Assembly (NCBI RefSeq): GCF_001550375.1
Contig: NZ_LRTR01000605.1
Location: 1 to 64,000 of the forward strand
Origin: Streptomyces europaeiscabiei
Lineage (GTDB): Bacteria; Actinomycetota; Actinomycetes; Streptomycetales; Streptomycetaceae
Length of the DNA: 64,000 nucleotides
Direction: 5' to 3'
Shown here: positions 17,717 to 26,766 of the stretch, one piece after another
Layout: the number at the start of each line of letters is the position of its first letter
Numbering within the stretch: position 1 is the first letter of the stretch
Position numbers and translations under genes: made by a program
Notes under the pieces: model-generated
The model's database searches: none
Told to the model about the DNA's origin: nothing
The model's input: the letters and a program-made list of their open reading frames with translations, nothing else

Positions 17717-18060
17717 TCAGGCGTGGCGGAGGGTCGCCAGGGACTCGTCGATCAGGTCCCGGTCGCGGGGCCGGGTGAGGCGGGCGCGGGCGGCGGCGGG
17801 CCCGGCCGGAGGATCCGGTCCACCTCGCGGTTGGACGTGGAGTGGCCGTCGGCCACCTCGGCGGCCCGGTAACTCGGCCCAGTAACTCACCTGCCCGGCA
17901 AGCCCGTTGACGAAGTGGTGGGTCGTGGGCAGCCGGGGGCCGGGCGAGCGGCGGTGGCCCGTCTCGTCCTCGGCCTCGCGCGGCGTGCGGTGAGGGCGTC
18001 CCTGTCGCGCTTCGACTTGCCCTTGGGAACCGAGTCACGGCCACGCCCTTTCGTCCTCGG
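17717..18060 (-). pseudogene. Decayed NUDIX hydrolase gene
   Basis: Read on the minus strand in shifting frames, the segment gives an ordered set of NUDIX pieces: PKGKSKR, then the NUDIX-box core REAEDETGH, then PGPRLPTTHHFVNG and VSYWAELPGR, then STSNREVDRIL, and finally ARLTRPRDRDLIDESLATLRHA before a stop at 17717-17719. At least two frameshifts and a small deletion separate these. The order and wording parallel the intact NUDIX protein at 20180-20614 (LPKGKLKR, REVLEETG, GPELPTVHY, VRYWAAE, REVSRLL). It is a dead relative of that gene, not an exact duplicate. Confidence 0.75.
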
Positions 18061-18571
18061 TGAGGGACTGCGCGGTGATCACCGTGTCCGGGTGCAGGTC
18101 GCCCGAGGTCATCTCGGCTGACGCTTCGTCTTGTGCCTGGTGGGCGATGCGAAGCAGCGGGGAACTGGGGGGAACTGGAGGCGCCCGCCGTTGTCTGTCG
18201 GCTCACGTCGGTGTACCCGTGCCGGTCGCCACCTCCGTGATCCGGCTGGTGACCAGGCCCTCCCCGAGAGCGAGCCGATGGCCGGAGGAAGCAAGGACCG
18301 ACACGACCGGCAGGGTGAATAACACACACATTGCACCTCGTTCGGCCTCTTATCCATATGTCCTTTAAGCGGCTATTGCTAGCTTTCAAATGGTTAATGA
18401 CGGCTCATCACCATCGGCAGGTGCTCGTCCCAGCGGTCCTCTGTTGTCGGCCCACTCCGCGGAACCTCGATACGAGACGCGGCTTCCGGTCCGACCGGAA
18501 CTCACCGCGGGAGTCCGGGATGCCCTTGTGCCGGCGGCTGGGCTCAATGGCGACAAGAAAGGTCAGTCACA
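18061..18571. other. Decayed and AT-richer intergenic stretch before the collagen-like gene
   Basis: About 500 bases without an intact gene. The left part has short open frames on the minus strand (one ending ...SRITEVATGTGTPT at about 18222) that look like gene remnants but were not identified. The segment 18300-18410 is markedly AT-richer than the rest of the window and probably contains the promoter of the collagen-like gene. A GAAAGG ribosome site lies at about 18557-18562. Confidence 0.5.
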
Positions 18572-20089
18572 ATGACAGTGGTCGACGCACCATCTCCGCT
18601 GCGAAGCAGACCCCGTATAAACCGCCGCCTCAAGGCGCGTCTCGCGGTCGTGCCCGGCGTGGTATTGCTGGCCACGGCCACTCTGGCCTGGTTCACCACC
18701 GCGCAGGCCGCAGAAGCCCCGGTTGAGCTGGGGACCGCCAAGAGTTACGCGATCCTGGCCGGTTCGGAGATCACCAACACCGGCCCCACCGTCATCAACG
18801 GTGACGTGGGGCTCAGTCCGGGCTCTTCGGTGACGGGCTTCTCGTCGTCGACGCCCGCCGGCCCCGGACAGATCTTCGGCGACCTGAACGTGTCCAACGC
18901 CGAGGCCATTCAGGCGAAGACGGATCTGACCACTGCCTACACCGATGCGGCCGGTCGGGGACCCGGGGCTGCCATTACGGCAGATCTCGGCGGACAGGTA
19001 CTGGTGCCCGGGGTCTACACGGCCAATGAGGGCATTGGACTCACCGGAGCCCTCACCCTCAATGCCAAGGGTGACCCCAATGCGGTCTTCATCTTCCAGG
19101 CCGGATCGACGCTGACCACCGCCTCCGCGAGCAGCGTCGTCCTCGTCAATGGCGCGCAGCCCTGCAATGTGTTCTGGAAGGTGGGAAGTTCCGCCACTCT
19201 CGGGACCAATTCGACCTTCGTGGGCACCATCCTGGCCCAGGCATCCATCACGGTGACGACCGGCGTCGAGATCCAGGGCAGGGTCCTCGCGCAGACCGGC
19301 GCGGTGACGCTGGACGACAACGTCATCACGTCGCCGGTCTGCGTGACCGGACCCACCGGACCCACCGGGCCTGTTGGGCCGACGGGTCCTGCGGGCCCCA
19401 GTGGATCTGCGGGCCCCAGTGGACCTGCCGGTCCCGCTGGGCCTGAGGGGGCCCAGGGAGACACCGGTCCCGCCGGGCCTGCCGGGCCTGCCGGTCCCGT
19501 CGGACCTGAGGGGGCTCAGGGAGACGCCGGTCCCGCCGGGCCTGCCGGTCCCGTAGGGCCTGAGGGAGCCAAGGGGGACATCGGTCCCGTCGGGCCTGAG
19601 GGGGCTCAGGGGGACACCGGTCCCGCCGGGCCTCTCGGACCAGTCGGGCCTGCCGGTCTCGTCGGGCGTGAGGGAGCCAGGGGAGACGCCGGTCTCGTCG
19701 GGCCCAAGGGAGCCAAGGGAGACGCCGGTCCTGTCGGGCCTGAGGGAGCCAAGGGAGACACCGGGCCCGTCGGGCCTGAGGGAGCCAAGGGAGACACCGG
19801 GCCCGTCGGACCCAAGGGAGCCAAGGGAGACACCGGGCCTCAGGGTCCTGAAGGGTCTCAGGGTCCTGCGGGACCTGGAGAGGGCCACGGTGATCACGGT
19901 GATCACGGAGGCAAGGGTGATCACGGAGGCAAGGGTGATCACGGGGGCCACAAGCCCCACAAGCCCCACTGCTCCAAGCACGACGGTCCTCCCCTCTGGG
20001 AGCACGACGGTCCTCTCCCCTGGGAGCAGGACGGGAAGGACTGGTTGTGGAAGTCCAAGGCGAAGTTCAAGGAGGAGTGCGAGGACTGA
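18572..20089 (+). CDS. Secreted ice-binding-type (DUF3494) protein with collagen-like tail
   Basis: A 505-residue exported protein. A basic leader and hydrophobic segment ending AQA (about residues 20-48) form a signal peptide. Residues about 50-256 are a DUF3494 ice-binding-like beta-helix ([40 protein letters not shown]). From residue 260 to about 436 there are close to 59 Gly-X-Y triplets with many GPA, GPV and GAKGDTGP units. A His/Asp/Lys/Gly-rich segment (repeated GDHGGK) and a Trp-rich tail with two Cys end the protein. It probably forms a trimeric rod displaying the beta-helix heads. Ice binding is a family property and is not proven here; surface adhesion is equally plausible. Confidence 0.85.
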   Translation: MTVVDAPSPLRSRPRINRRLKARLAVVPGVVLLATATLAWFTTAQAAEAPVELGTAKSYAILAGSEITNTGPTVINGDVGLSPGSSVTGFSSSTPAGPGQIFGDLNVSNAEAIQAKTDLTTAYTDAAGRGPGAAITADLGGQVLVPGVYTANEGIGLTGALTLNAKGDPNAVFIFQAGSTLTTASASSVVLVNGAQPCNVFWKVGSSATLGTNSTFVGTILAQASITVTTGVEIQGRVLAQTGAVTLDDNVITSPVCVTGPTGPTGPVGPTGPAGPSGSAGPSGPAGPAGPEGAQGDTGPAGPAGPAGPVGPEGAQGDAGPAGPAGPVGPEGAKGDIGPVGPEGAQGDTGPAGPLGPVGPAGLVGREGARGDAGLVGPKGAKGDAGPVGPEGAKGDTGPVGPEGAKGDTGPVGPKGAKGDTGPQGPEGSQGPAGPGEGHGDHGDHGGKGDHGGKGDHGGHKPHKPHCSKHDGPPLWEHDGPLPWEQDGKDWLWKSKAKFKEECED

Positions 20090-20136
20090 GCGAGAACAAG
20101 GCCTCATCTTCTTGAGGAGGACAGCGAGATGAGCAA

Positions 20137-20165
20137 GGGGCGCCCTCCCTGGTGGGGGGCGCCCC
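20137..20165. terminator. Bidirectional terminator between collagen-like and NUDIX genes
   Basis: A hairpin of GGGGCGCCC-T-CCC against GGGGGGCGCCCC with a TGGT loop (12 pairs, one bulged T), lying 48 bases after one stop and 14 after the facing one. Flanking A and T tracts suit both directions. Confidence 0.75.
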
Positions 20166-20179
20166 TTCCCGGCCAAGCC

Positions 20180-20614
20180 CTACTGGTGGCCCGTCCCTGA
20201 CTTGTGCAGCGCTTCGAGGAGCGAGGACACCATCGTTCGGTCCCTCTCGTGCGTGAGGCGCTGCGCCGCGGCCTCGGGAGACAGCCAGAGGAGGCGGGAC
20301 ACTTCGCGGTTCGGGGCGAACACGCCGCTGGTCGCCTCGGCCGCCCAGTAGCGCACCTGCTTGGGGCGGCCCTGGGCGTCGGTGTAGTGGACGGTCGGGA
20401 GTTCCGGGCCGAGGGCGCATTCCATGCCGGTTTCCTCAAGAACTTCGCGAAGGGCGCCGTCACGGGCCTCTTCGTCACGCTTGAGCTTGCCCTTCGGCAG
20501 GGACCAGTCCGACCACTTCGGCCGGTAGACCAAGGCCAGCTCGATGCCCCCGCCGGAGGGCGACCGGCGCCACAGGGCACAGCCTGCGGCAAGCACCAAT
20601 GGTGTGACGTCCAT
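20180..20614 (-). CDS. NUDIX hydrolase, MutT-like
   Basis: A 144-residue single NUDIX domain. The box is complete: G (in PKGKLKRDEEARDGA), REVLEETG with its metal-binding glutamates, and a hydrophobic residue after. Such proteins hydrolyse nucleoside diphosphates linked to other groups, such as oxidised dNTPs or diphosphoinositol/ApnA-type molecules. Start ATG at 20614 has GAGG five bases upstream; a GTG lies one codon earlier. It is the last of three minus-strand genes (ppk, CHAD, NUDIX) separated by 175 bases from CHAD. Proximity to polyphosphate genes hints at a phosphate-linked substrate. Confidence 0.92.
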   Translation of the reverse strand: MDVTPLVLAAGCALWRRSPSGGGIELALVYRPKWSDWSLPKGKLKRDEEARDGALREVLEETGMECALGPELPTVHYTDAQGRPKQVRYWAAEATSGVFAPNREVSRLLWLSPEAAAQRLTHERDRTMVSSLLEALHKSGTGHQ

Positions 20615-20788
20615 CACTACCTCGATTCGTCGGGCCTCTGGCCTGCGGGTTCTTTCACCGTGATGAGCGATGACACGACTCGTCGTACTGCGGCCGGTGG
20701 GCCGGACGGATCCGCAGGTCCGCGCCGTCCGGCGAGCGGCGCCACAGGACGCGGCCCGCCGCCCGGACGACGGCGTCGGTGTTCTCGG

Positions 20789-22051
20789 TCACGACGTGCT
20801 CACCGCCTCCTTCTGCCAGGACTGCTGGAACGCGAACCGGGATGCCTCCACTTCGTGGCGCTGGTCGGCGTGGAGGACCCCGAGGGCGTAGGCCGTGGCC
20901 GGGGTGATGCGGGGGGTGCGGGCGGCGGCGGCCGCCGCGGAGGCCGCTTCGGAGGCGTCGCGGTGGCGGTTGAGGGCCTCGCCGGCCGCGAGGAGGCGTA
21001 CGTCGACGGGGACGGCCTCGGGGTACAGGACCTCCAGGGCGTAACGGTGGAGGCGGAGCAGGAGCCGTACCTGGTGCCAGGGGGCGTCCTGGGGGTGGGG
21101 CGCGGTGTCCGGGGAGAGGCCGTGGACGAGGGCCTCGGCGTTGTACGGGTGGCCGGCCGTGTGGAGGGGGAGGCCGGTGATCGCGTCGCGGAGGCGGTCG
21201 TGGGCGGCGGCGGCAAGGGGGCGCAGGTCCACGGTGGGGGCGGTGGGGGTGAGGGGGACCTCGCTGGCGAGGACGGCGACGTTGTCGGCGACGGCGTGGA
21301 AGCGGCTGGAGCCGAGGGCCTGGAGGGCGGCGGAGTGGGCCCGGGTGCGGGCGAGGGTGAGCTGGCGGTCCAGGAGGGCGCCGGCCTTCGCCGCGCCGAC
21401 TGTGAGACTGCCGCGGTCGGGGGTCGCCGCGGGGCGGGGACCTGGCCCGGCGGTGCCGGGTTCCTCCCCCGGTGCCTTGAAGGCCTGGGAGGTGCCCCCG
21501 GTGCCCGCCCGTTCCGCCCCGGCGGCACGACTGCCCACAGCGGAGACGGCGGTGGAACGGCCACCGGCGGTCGAGGCTGCGGCGGTGGAACGGCCACCGG
21601 CGGAGCGGCCGCCCGGGGTGGTGGCCGTGGCGAGACCACTCGCGGAGGCGGCGGCGGTGGCGCGGGTGGGCAGGGCCGGCTGGGTCGGGAACGGGCTCGC
21701 TCCCGAGAGGCGGTTGAGGGCTGTCACCAGGCGGGTCAGACGGGCCGCGTAGGCGTGTTCGCGGCCCAGTGTGCCCGACAGCCAGGCCAGTTCGGGGCGG
21801 AGGGATTCCGACCAGTCCGTGTCCAGGAGCGGGCGGAAGGTGTGCAGCGTGCCGCTGATGCGGCGGGCCGAGCGGCGCAGGGCCAGGGCTGCGTCGCTGG
21901 ACTCCTCGGCACCCGCCGCCACGCCCCCACCGGTCTCGCGGTGGGTGCGCAGCGCGCGGAGGAACTCCGTGGCCTGGGCCCGCAGATAGCCGGCGACGGC
22001 ATCGGCGGGTACGACCGTGGGGTCCGTGGGGTCAAGGTGTTGCTGTGCCAC
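20789..22051 (-). CDS. CHAD domain protein (polyphosphate-binding)
   Basis: A 420-residue helical protein rich in conserved His, Arg and Lys. Two CHAD halves (residues about 10-110 and 230-420) flank an Ala/Thr/Gly/Pro-rich, low-complexity linker with GGRSTA-type repeats. CHAD domains bind polyphosphate through their basic helices. GTG at 22051 with GGAGG seven bases upstream overlaps the ppk stop by 20 bases, so the protein is coupled to polyphosphate kinase synthesis. This places it as a binder or organiser of the product made by Ppk. The linker is unusually long and probably disordered. Confidence 0.92.
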   Translation of the reverse strand: MAQQHLDPTDPTVVPADAVAGYLRAQATEFLRALRTHRETGGGVAAGAEESSDAALALRRSARRISGTLHTFRPLLDTDWSESLRPELAWLSGTLGREHAYAARLTRLVTALNRLSGASPFPTQPALPTRATAAASASGLATATTPGGRSAGGRSTAAASTAGGRSTAVSAVGSRAAGAERAGTGGTSQAFKAPGEEPGTAGPGPRPAATPDRGSLTVGAAKAGALLDRQLTLARTRAHSAALQALGSSRFHAVADNVAVLASEVPLTPTAPTVDLRPLAAAAHDRLRDAITGLPLHTAGHPYNAEALVHGLSPDTAPHPQDAPWHQVRLLLRLHRYALEVLYPEAVPVDVRLLAAGEALNRHRDASEAASAAAAAARTPRITPATAYALGVLHADQRHEVEASRFAFQQSWQKEAVSTS

Positions 22052-24266
22052 GCCGGCGCCTCCGGGCGTCAATGAGCATCTCCTGGACGTTGCGCAGGGG
22101 CTGGCCGTCCGCGTCGTACGAGTGCCGGGTCCACTCGCCGTCGGGGCCGAGGTGCCAGGAGGAGGTCGTGTCGGACATACCGGTCTCCAGCAGGCGGTTG
22201 AGGGCCGCCCGGTGGGCCGGGTCGGTGACCCGCAGCAGGGCCTCGATCCGGCGGTCGAGATTGCGGTGCATCATGTCGGCGCTGCCGATCCACACCTCGG
22301 GCTCGCCGCCGTTGCCGAAGCCGAAGACCCGGGAGTGTTCGAGGAAGCGGCCGAGGACGGAGCGCACCCGGACGTTCTCCGAAAGGCCCGGGACGCCGGG
22401 CCGGATGGCGCATATGCCGCGCACCCACACGTCGATGGGCACACCCGCCTGCGAGGCCCGGTACAGGGCGTCGATGAGCGCCTCGTCCACGATCGAGTTG
22501 ACCTTGATACGGACGTGCGCGGGACGCCCGGCACGGTGGTGCTGGACCTCCTTGTTGACACGGGCGATCAGGCCGTCGCGCAGGGACTTGGGCGCGACGA
22601 GGAGGCGGCGGTAGGTCTCGCGGCGTGAGTAGCCGGAGAGCCGGTTGAAGAGGTCGGAGAGGTCCGCGCCGACCTGCGGGTCCGACGTCAGCACGCCCAG
22701 GTCCTCGTACAGCCTCGCCGTCTTCGGGTGGTAGTTGCCCGTACCGACGTGGCTGTAGCGCCGTAGCGACTCGCCCTCCTGACGGACCACCAGGGACAGT
22801 TTGCAGTGGGTCTTCAGACCGACCAGGCCGTAGACGACGTGGCAGCCGGCCTCCTCCAGCTTGCGTGCCCACTTGATGTTGGCGTGCTCGTCGAAACGCG
22901 CCTTGATCTCGACCAGGACGAGGACCTGCTTGCCTGCCTCGGCTGCGTCGATGAGCGCGTTGACTATGGGGGAGTCGCCGGAGGTCCGGTACAGGGTCTG
23001 CTTGATCGCGAGGACGTCCGGGTCGTCGGCCGCCTGCTCCAGGAACGCCTGCACCGACGTCGAGAAGGAGTCGTACGGGTGGTGCAGCAGCACGTCCCGG
23101 TTGCGCAGGGCGGCGAATATGTCGGGGGCGGACGCCGACTCGACCTCGGCCAGGTCGCGGTGGACGCCGGCGACGAACTTGCGGTACTTCAGCTCGGGCC
23201 GGTCCAGGGAGGCGATGCGGAAGAGGCCGGTGAGGTCCAGGGGCCCGGTCAGCGGGTAGACCTCGGACTCCTTGATGTTCAGCTCGCGCACCAGCAGGTC
23301 CAGGACCTCCTGGTTGATGTTCTCCTCGACCTCCAGGCGCACCGGCGGCCCGAAGCGGCGCCGCATGAGCTCCTTCTCCAGGGCCTTGAGGAGGTTCTCG
23401 GCGTCGTCCTCCTCGACCTCCAGGTCCTCGTTGCGGGTGACCCGGAAGGCGTGGTGCTCCAGCACCTCCATGCCCGGGAACAGCTCCTCCAGATGGGCGC
23501 CGATCACGTCCTCCAGGGGGACGAACCGGCCCGGGGAGGCCTCCAGGAAGCGGGACAGCAGCGGCGGCACCTTGACGCGGGCGAAGTGCGAGGTGCCGGT
23601 CACGGGGTTCTGCACGCGTACGGCCAGGTTCAGGGAGAGACCCGAGATGTACGGGAAGGGGTGCGCGGGGTCGACGGCCAGGGGCGTCAGGACCGGGAAG
23701 ATCTGGTGGCGGAAGAGCGTGAAGAGGCGGGCCTGCTCCTTCTCCGCCAGTTCGCTCCAGCGGACCAGGTGCACGCCCTCCTCGGCCAGCGCCGGGGCGA
23801 CGTCCTCGTGGAAGCAGGCGGCGTGCCGGGCCATCAGCTCGCGGGAGCGGGCCCAGATCATCTCCAGCACCTCGCGGGGCTGGAGGCCGGAGGCGGAGCG
23901 GGTGGCCACACCGGTGGCGATACGGCGCTTCAGACCGGCCACGCGGACCATGAAGAACTCGTCGAGGTTGCTGGCGAAGATCGCCAGGAAGTTCGCCCGT
24001 TCGAGGAGGGGGGTGTTCGGGTCCTCGGCCAGTTCCAGGACGCGCTCGTTGAAGGCGAGCCAGCTGCGCTCCCGGTCGAGGAATCGGCCCTGCGGCAGCC
24101 GTCCGCCTTCGTGCTCCTCCTCCTCGTAGCCGTCGAGGTCGGCGTCGATGTCGGGTTCCAGGTCGGAGACCACGGCCGACACCGTGTGCGGGCGGTGGCC
24201 CGTTATGGAGCCGACGGTCGGCTGTGCGTGCTGGACCTGGTCTGCCTGGGCGTTGGACTGGCTCAT
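22032..24266 (-). CDS. ppk: Polyphosphate kinase 1
   Basis: A 744-residue enzyme that polymerises the gamma-phosphate of ATP into polyphosphate and can run in reverse. The N-terminal domain ([20 protein letters not shown]), the head domain and the two phospholipase-D-like C-terminal domains are all present. The phosphorylated His is in [19 protein letters not shown], and the second conserved His lies in the [16 protein letters not shown] region. ATG at 24266 has GGAAGAA upstream and matches the Streptomyces start MSQxNAQ. An in-frame ATG at 24518 would add a low-complexity 84-residue extension. It is followed by the coupled CHAD gene. Confidence 0.96.
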   Translation of the reverse strand: MSQSNAQADQVQHAQPTVGSITGHRPHTVSAVVSDLEPDIDADLDGYEEEEHEGGRLPQGRFLDRERSWLAFNERVLELAEDPNTPLLERANFLAIFASNLDEFFMVRVAGLKRRIATGVATRSASGLQPREVLEMIWARSRELMARHAACFHEDVAPALAEEGVHLVRWSELAEKEQARLFTLFRHQIFPVLTPLAVDPAHPFPYISGLSLNLAVRVQNPVTGTSHFARVKVPPLLSRFLEASPGRFVPLEDVIGAHLEELFPGMEVLEHHAFRVTRNEDLEVEEDDAENLLKALEKELMRRRFGPPVRLEVEENINQEVLDLLVRELNIKESEVYPLTGPLDLTGLFRIASLDRPELKYRKFVAGVHRDLAEVESASAPDIFAALRNRDVLLHHPYDSFSTSVQAFLEQAADDPDVLAIKQTLYRTSGDSPIVNALIDAAEAGKQVLVLVEIKARFDEHANIKWARKLEEAGCHVVYGLVGLKTHCKLSLVVRQEGESLRRYSHVGTGNYHPKTARLYEDLGVLTSDPQVGADLSDLFNRLSGYSRRETYRRLLVAPKSLRDGLIARVNKEVQHHRAGRPAHVRIKVNSIVDEALIDALYRASQAGVPIDVWVRGICAIRPGVPGLSENVRVRSVLGRFLEHSRVFGFGNGGEPEVWIGSADMMHRNLDRRIEALLRVTDPAHRAALNRLLETGMSDTTSSWHLGPDGEWTRHSYDADGQPLRNVQEMLIDARRRRRGTATP

Positions 24267-24670
24267 GACACCATTCTTCCGCGCCGCGAGCATCACAGGC
24301 GCGTCGGACAGGGCCGGTGGGAGTGCGGGCAGGGGCGCGGAGGCGTTCGCGGCGTCGTTCTCGGCGATGTCCGCGTCGATGCGCGCGACGACGTCGACGA
24401 CATCGGCGGCGTGGTCCGGGGCGACGGGGACGGTCGCACGGGGTCCGCTCCCCGTGCTCTTCCCGTTGCTTGGGCCGTTGCGTGGGGGAGGCGAGGGCTC
24501 GGGCACGACGGGGTTCATTGCGGAAGCTTCGCAAGCTCGTCTGAATCGCCGGTTACGGAGACCTTACGTACGGGATAGCGCAGGGAGGACCGCCGGTTCC
24601 GTGGTGGCACGCGCGAAGCCCCGGCGCACGCCTTTTCGCCGTCGCACGCTGTTCACCGGTCGTACGCCTT
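24267..24670. other. ppk upstream region
   Basis: About 400 bases between the preferred ppk start and the ABC-cassette terminator. Bases 24267-24518 stay in frame with ppk and could encode an Ala/Pro-rich extension. The remainder should hold the ppk promoter. A lone GTTCACCGGTC at 24649-24660 resembles one PHO unit but has no partner in 11-base register. Confidence 0.45.
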
Positions 24671-24705
24671 CGGCACGCCCCTCCCCCCGTAGGAGGGGCG
24701 TGCCG
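24671..24705 (-). terminator. Terminator of the ABC transporter cassette
   Basis: A perfect 14-base stem, CGGCACGCCCCTCC against GGAGGGGCGTGCCG, with a 7-base loop, 14 bases beyond the stop of the last permease gene. It has no long T tract, as is usual in Streptomyces, and separates the cassette from ppk. Confidence 0.82.
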
Positions 24706-24718
24706 GGTCAGGGGGCCG

Positions 24719-25702
24719 TCAGCGGGCGCGGCGGCGCAGCGTCCAGTAGGCGGCGGCGGTGGCGAGGACGGCGAGGGCGAGGATGACGCCGGTGGTCATG
24801 AGGTGCAGGGGCCAGAAGTGGGACACCGGGTGCACCTCGGCGTACAGGTCGGTGAAGCCGTTCTCGCTCATGCAGCGGGTGTAGTCGACGTCGGCGTCGG
24901 CGTCGAAGCAGGTCAGGTCGTTGGCGCGGCCGCCGGGGCCGGTGATCGCGCCCAGGTCCAGCTGTTCCGCCGTCATCGGCAGCCTGCTGGCGGCGGTGCC
25001 GGTGAGCGTCTTGGTGGGCCACAGCTCGTTGGAATGGCCGTCGAGCCACAGGTGGAACCAGAGCATGAAGCCGAAGGCCACGGCCAGGGCCGGCAGCGCC
25101 CGCTGCAGGGCGAGGCCCGCCAGGGCGCCGACGGCCAGTGCGCACAGGGCGTACGCGAGGACGGCGGGGCCGCGGTTCACGAAGGGGTCGGTGTAGTACC
25201 ACTCGTCGCCGCTCAGGTCCCGGTTCGAGGACCAGGCCCAGCGGTAGACCAGCACCAGGACGGCGGTGCCGGCGGTCAGCGCGGCGGCGGACACGGCCAG
25301 CTTGGCGGTGAGCCAGCGGACCGGGGTGACGGACTGGGTCCAGGCCAGCCGGGCCGTGCCCCGCTCCAGTTCGCGGCCGGTGAGCGAGGCGCCGGCCCAG
25401 GCGGCCACGGCGTAGGAGAAGTAGGCGATGAGGGTGCCGACCCAGCTCATGCCCTGGGAGTAGGCGAACGCCGACTCGATGTCGATGCACCCGCTCTCCC
25501 GCTCCCGGCAGGCGTCGCGCTCCGCGCGCATCTCCGCCCCCGTGACGTACTGCAGCCAGAGCATCCACCCGACCATGAGCAGCACGTACGCGCACCACAC
25601 CAGCAGTGCGGAGCGGTGCAGCCGCAGCACGGTCCGGACGAGGCCGCGGGGGCGGGGCCCGCCCCGGGTGACAGGGGCGGGGGCGTTGATGGTGGTGGTC
25701 AT
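24719..25702 (-). CDS. ABC-2 type permease, third of three paralogues
   Basis: A 327-residue membrane protein with about six membrane segments and the shared motif GRELERGTARLAWTQSVTPVRWLTAKLAV, which also occurs in the two preceding genes. A large loop before the last helix contains Cys residues (TCF, RCM) and probably faces outward. It overlaps the previous permease by four bases (ATGA). The three permeases and one ATPase follow a YtrA-like GntR regulator, resembling bacitracin/wall-stress or antimicrobial export cassettes. The substrate is unknown. Its sequence is the most diverged of the three. Confidence 0.88.
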   Translation of the reverse strand: MTTTINAPAPVTRGGPRPRGLVRTVLRLHRSALLVWCAYVLLMVGWMLWLQYVTGAEMRAERDACRERESGCIDIESAFAYSQGMSWVGTLIAYFSYAVAAWAGASLTGRELERGTARLAWTQSVTPVRWLTAKLAVSAAALTAGTAVLVLVYRWAWSSNRDLSGDEWYYTDPFVNRGPAVLAYALCALAVGALAGLALQRALPALAVAFGFMLWFHLWLDGHSNELWPTKTLTGTAASRLPMTAEQLDLGAITGPGGRANDLTCFDADADVDYTRCMSENGFTDLYAEVHPVSHFWPLHLMTTGVILALAVLATAAAYWTLRRRAR

Positions 25703-26766
25703 GCGGTGCCTCCCGTACGGGTGGATGAGGTGCCTTCCGTACGGGTGGATGAGGTGCCTTCCGTACGGCGCCGGAGCAGGCGGAAGGCGGCCAGGACCAG
25801 CAGGGCGGTGACGGCGAGGACGATGCCGGTCTCGACGAGTTGGAGGGGCCAGAAGTGGGAGGAGGGGTGGTGGTCGAGGTAGTAACCGACGACGTCGGTC
25901 CTGCCGCAGTCGGGGTCTGCGCACGAACCGGTCGAGATGTGGGCGCCGTCGGCGGTGACGACACCCCCGTCGAAGGCCATGTCGACAGAGGGCGGTGTGC
26001 CCTCTTCTCTCGTGGTCGTCGCCGTCTCGGCCGGCCACAGGTACGGACGCAGCTCTTCGAGTGCGTAGAGCAGGCTTCCCATGGCGAAGAAGCCGAAGCC
26101 CAGTGAGGGCAGGGAACGGCGGGTGAGCAGGCCGATCAGGGCGCCGACCGCGAGGGCGAGCAGGACATGGGCGACGGCGACCGGGCCGTTGGCCACGAAG
26201 ATCTCGCGCTGGTACCACTGCCAGGTACCGAGCTGCCGCCATTGAGCATGGTGCGCCGCCCACATCGACCGGTGCAGCAGGACGAGCAGGAGGGTGCCGA
26301 CGGTGAGGAGGCCGGCGGGCACGGCGAGCTTGGCGGCCAGCCAGCGGGCGGGAGAGACCGACTGGGTCCAGGCCAGCTGGGCCGTGCCGTTCTCCAGTTC
26401 GCGGCCGATCAGCGCGGCTCCCGCCCAGAGGGCGACCGACAGGGGCGCGAGGGTGATGAGCGCGGAGACGAGCATGACGGTCGTGTCGTACCGGTCGAAC
26501 GCGGGCCCGTTGAGGTCGCAGCCGAGGTTCGGAATCCCGTCGTGGCAGCCCATCCGGTTGTACTCGGTCCAGGCGGCGTCGCCACCCGGTCCATTCGCCC
26601 ACAGCAGCGCCCCCGCGGCCACGAGGACCAGGAGCGTCCAGCACACCGCCGCCCAGCGGTGCAGGCGAAGCGTCAGCCAGGTCAGCCCCTGGGGCCCCCG
26701 CTTCGTACGTCGGCCTTCGCGGGTGACGGGGGCCGGGGCCGACGGTGTGGTCGCCGTGATGGTCAT
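25699..26766 (-). CDS. ABC-2 type permease, second of three paralogues
   Basis: A 355-residue membrane protein with the GRELENGTAQLAWTQSVSPARWLAAKLAVPAG motif and about six membrane helices. An extracytoplasmic loop carries a Cys pair (SCADPDC). Its last 14 residues come from a 24-base tandem repeat (EGTSSTRT units) absent from its neighbour. The preceding about 108 bases are almost identical to the end of the first permease gene, pointing to recent duplication or gene conversion. ATGA overlaps tie it to both neighbours. It would form part of the channel driven by the ATPase at 27764. Confidence 0.88.
   Translation of the reverse strand: MTITATTPSAPAPVTREGRRTKRGPQGLTWLTLRLHRWAAVCWTLLVLVAAGALLWANGPGGDAAWTEYNRMGCHDGIPNLGCDLNGPAFDRYDTTVMLVSALITLAPLSVALWAGAALIGRELENGTAQLAWTQSVSPARWLAAKLAVPAGLLTVGTLLLVLLHRSMWAAHHAQWRQLGTWQWYQREIFVANGPVAVAHVLLALAVGALIGLLTRRSLPSLGFGFFAMGSLLYALEELRPYLWPAETATTTREEGTPPSVDMAFDGGVVTADGAHISTGSCADPDCGRTDVVGYYLDHHPSSHFWPLQLVETGIVLAVTALLVLAAFRLLRRRTEGTSSTRTEGTSSTRTGGTA
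25705..25766 (-). repeat. 24-bp tandem repeat at the 3' end of the second permease
   Basis: Two full and one partial copy of a 24-base unit (ggtgccttccgtacgggtgg + atga). The unit is a multiple of three, so it adds the octapeptide EGTSSTRT in frame instead of disrupting the gene. The repeat runs up to the start codon of the next permease. Confidence 0.8.

Noticed and set aside
16428-18389. A 653-codon frame ending with the lipoprotein gene
   Set aside because: The signal peptide begins at 17261; the upstream part runs across the NUDIX relic and the small gene without domain content.
18563-20176. A long open frame on the minus strand opposite the collagen-like gene
   Set aside because: It is a low-complexity mirror of Gly-Pro repeats with no domain, and its start has no ribosome site.
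24649-24660. PHO box before ppk
   Set aside because: Only one GTTCACC unit, with no partner 11 bases away and not well placed for the ppk start.
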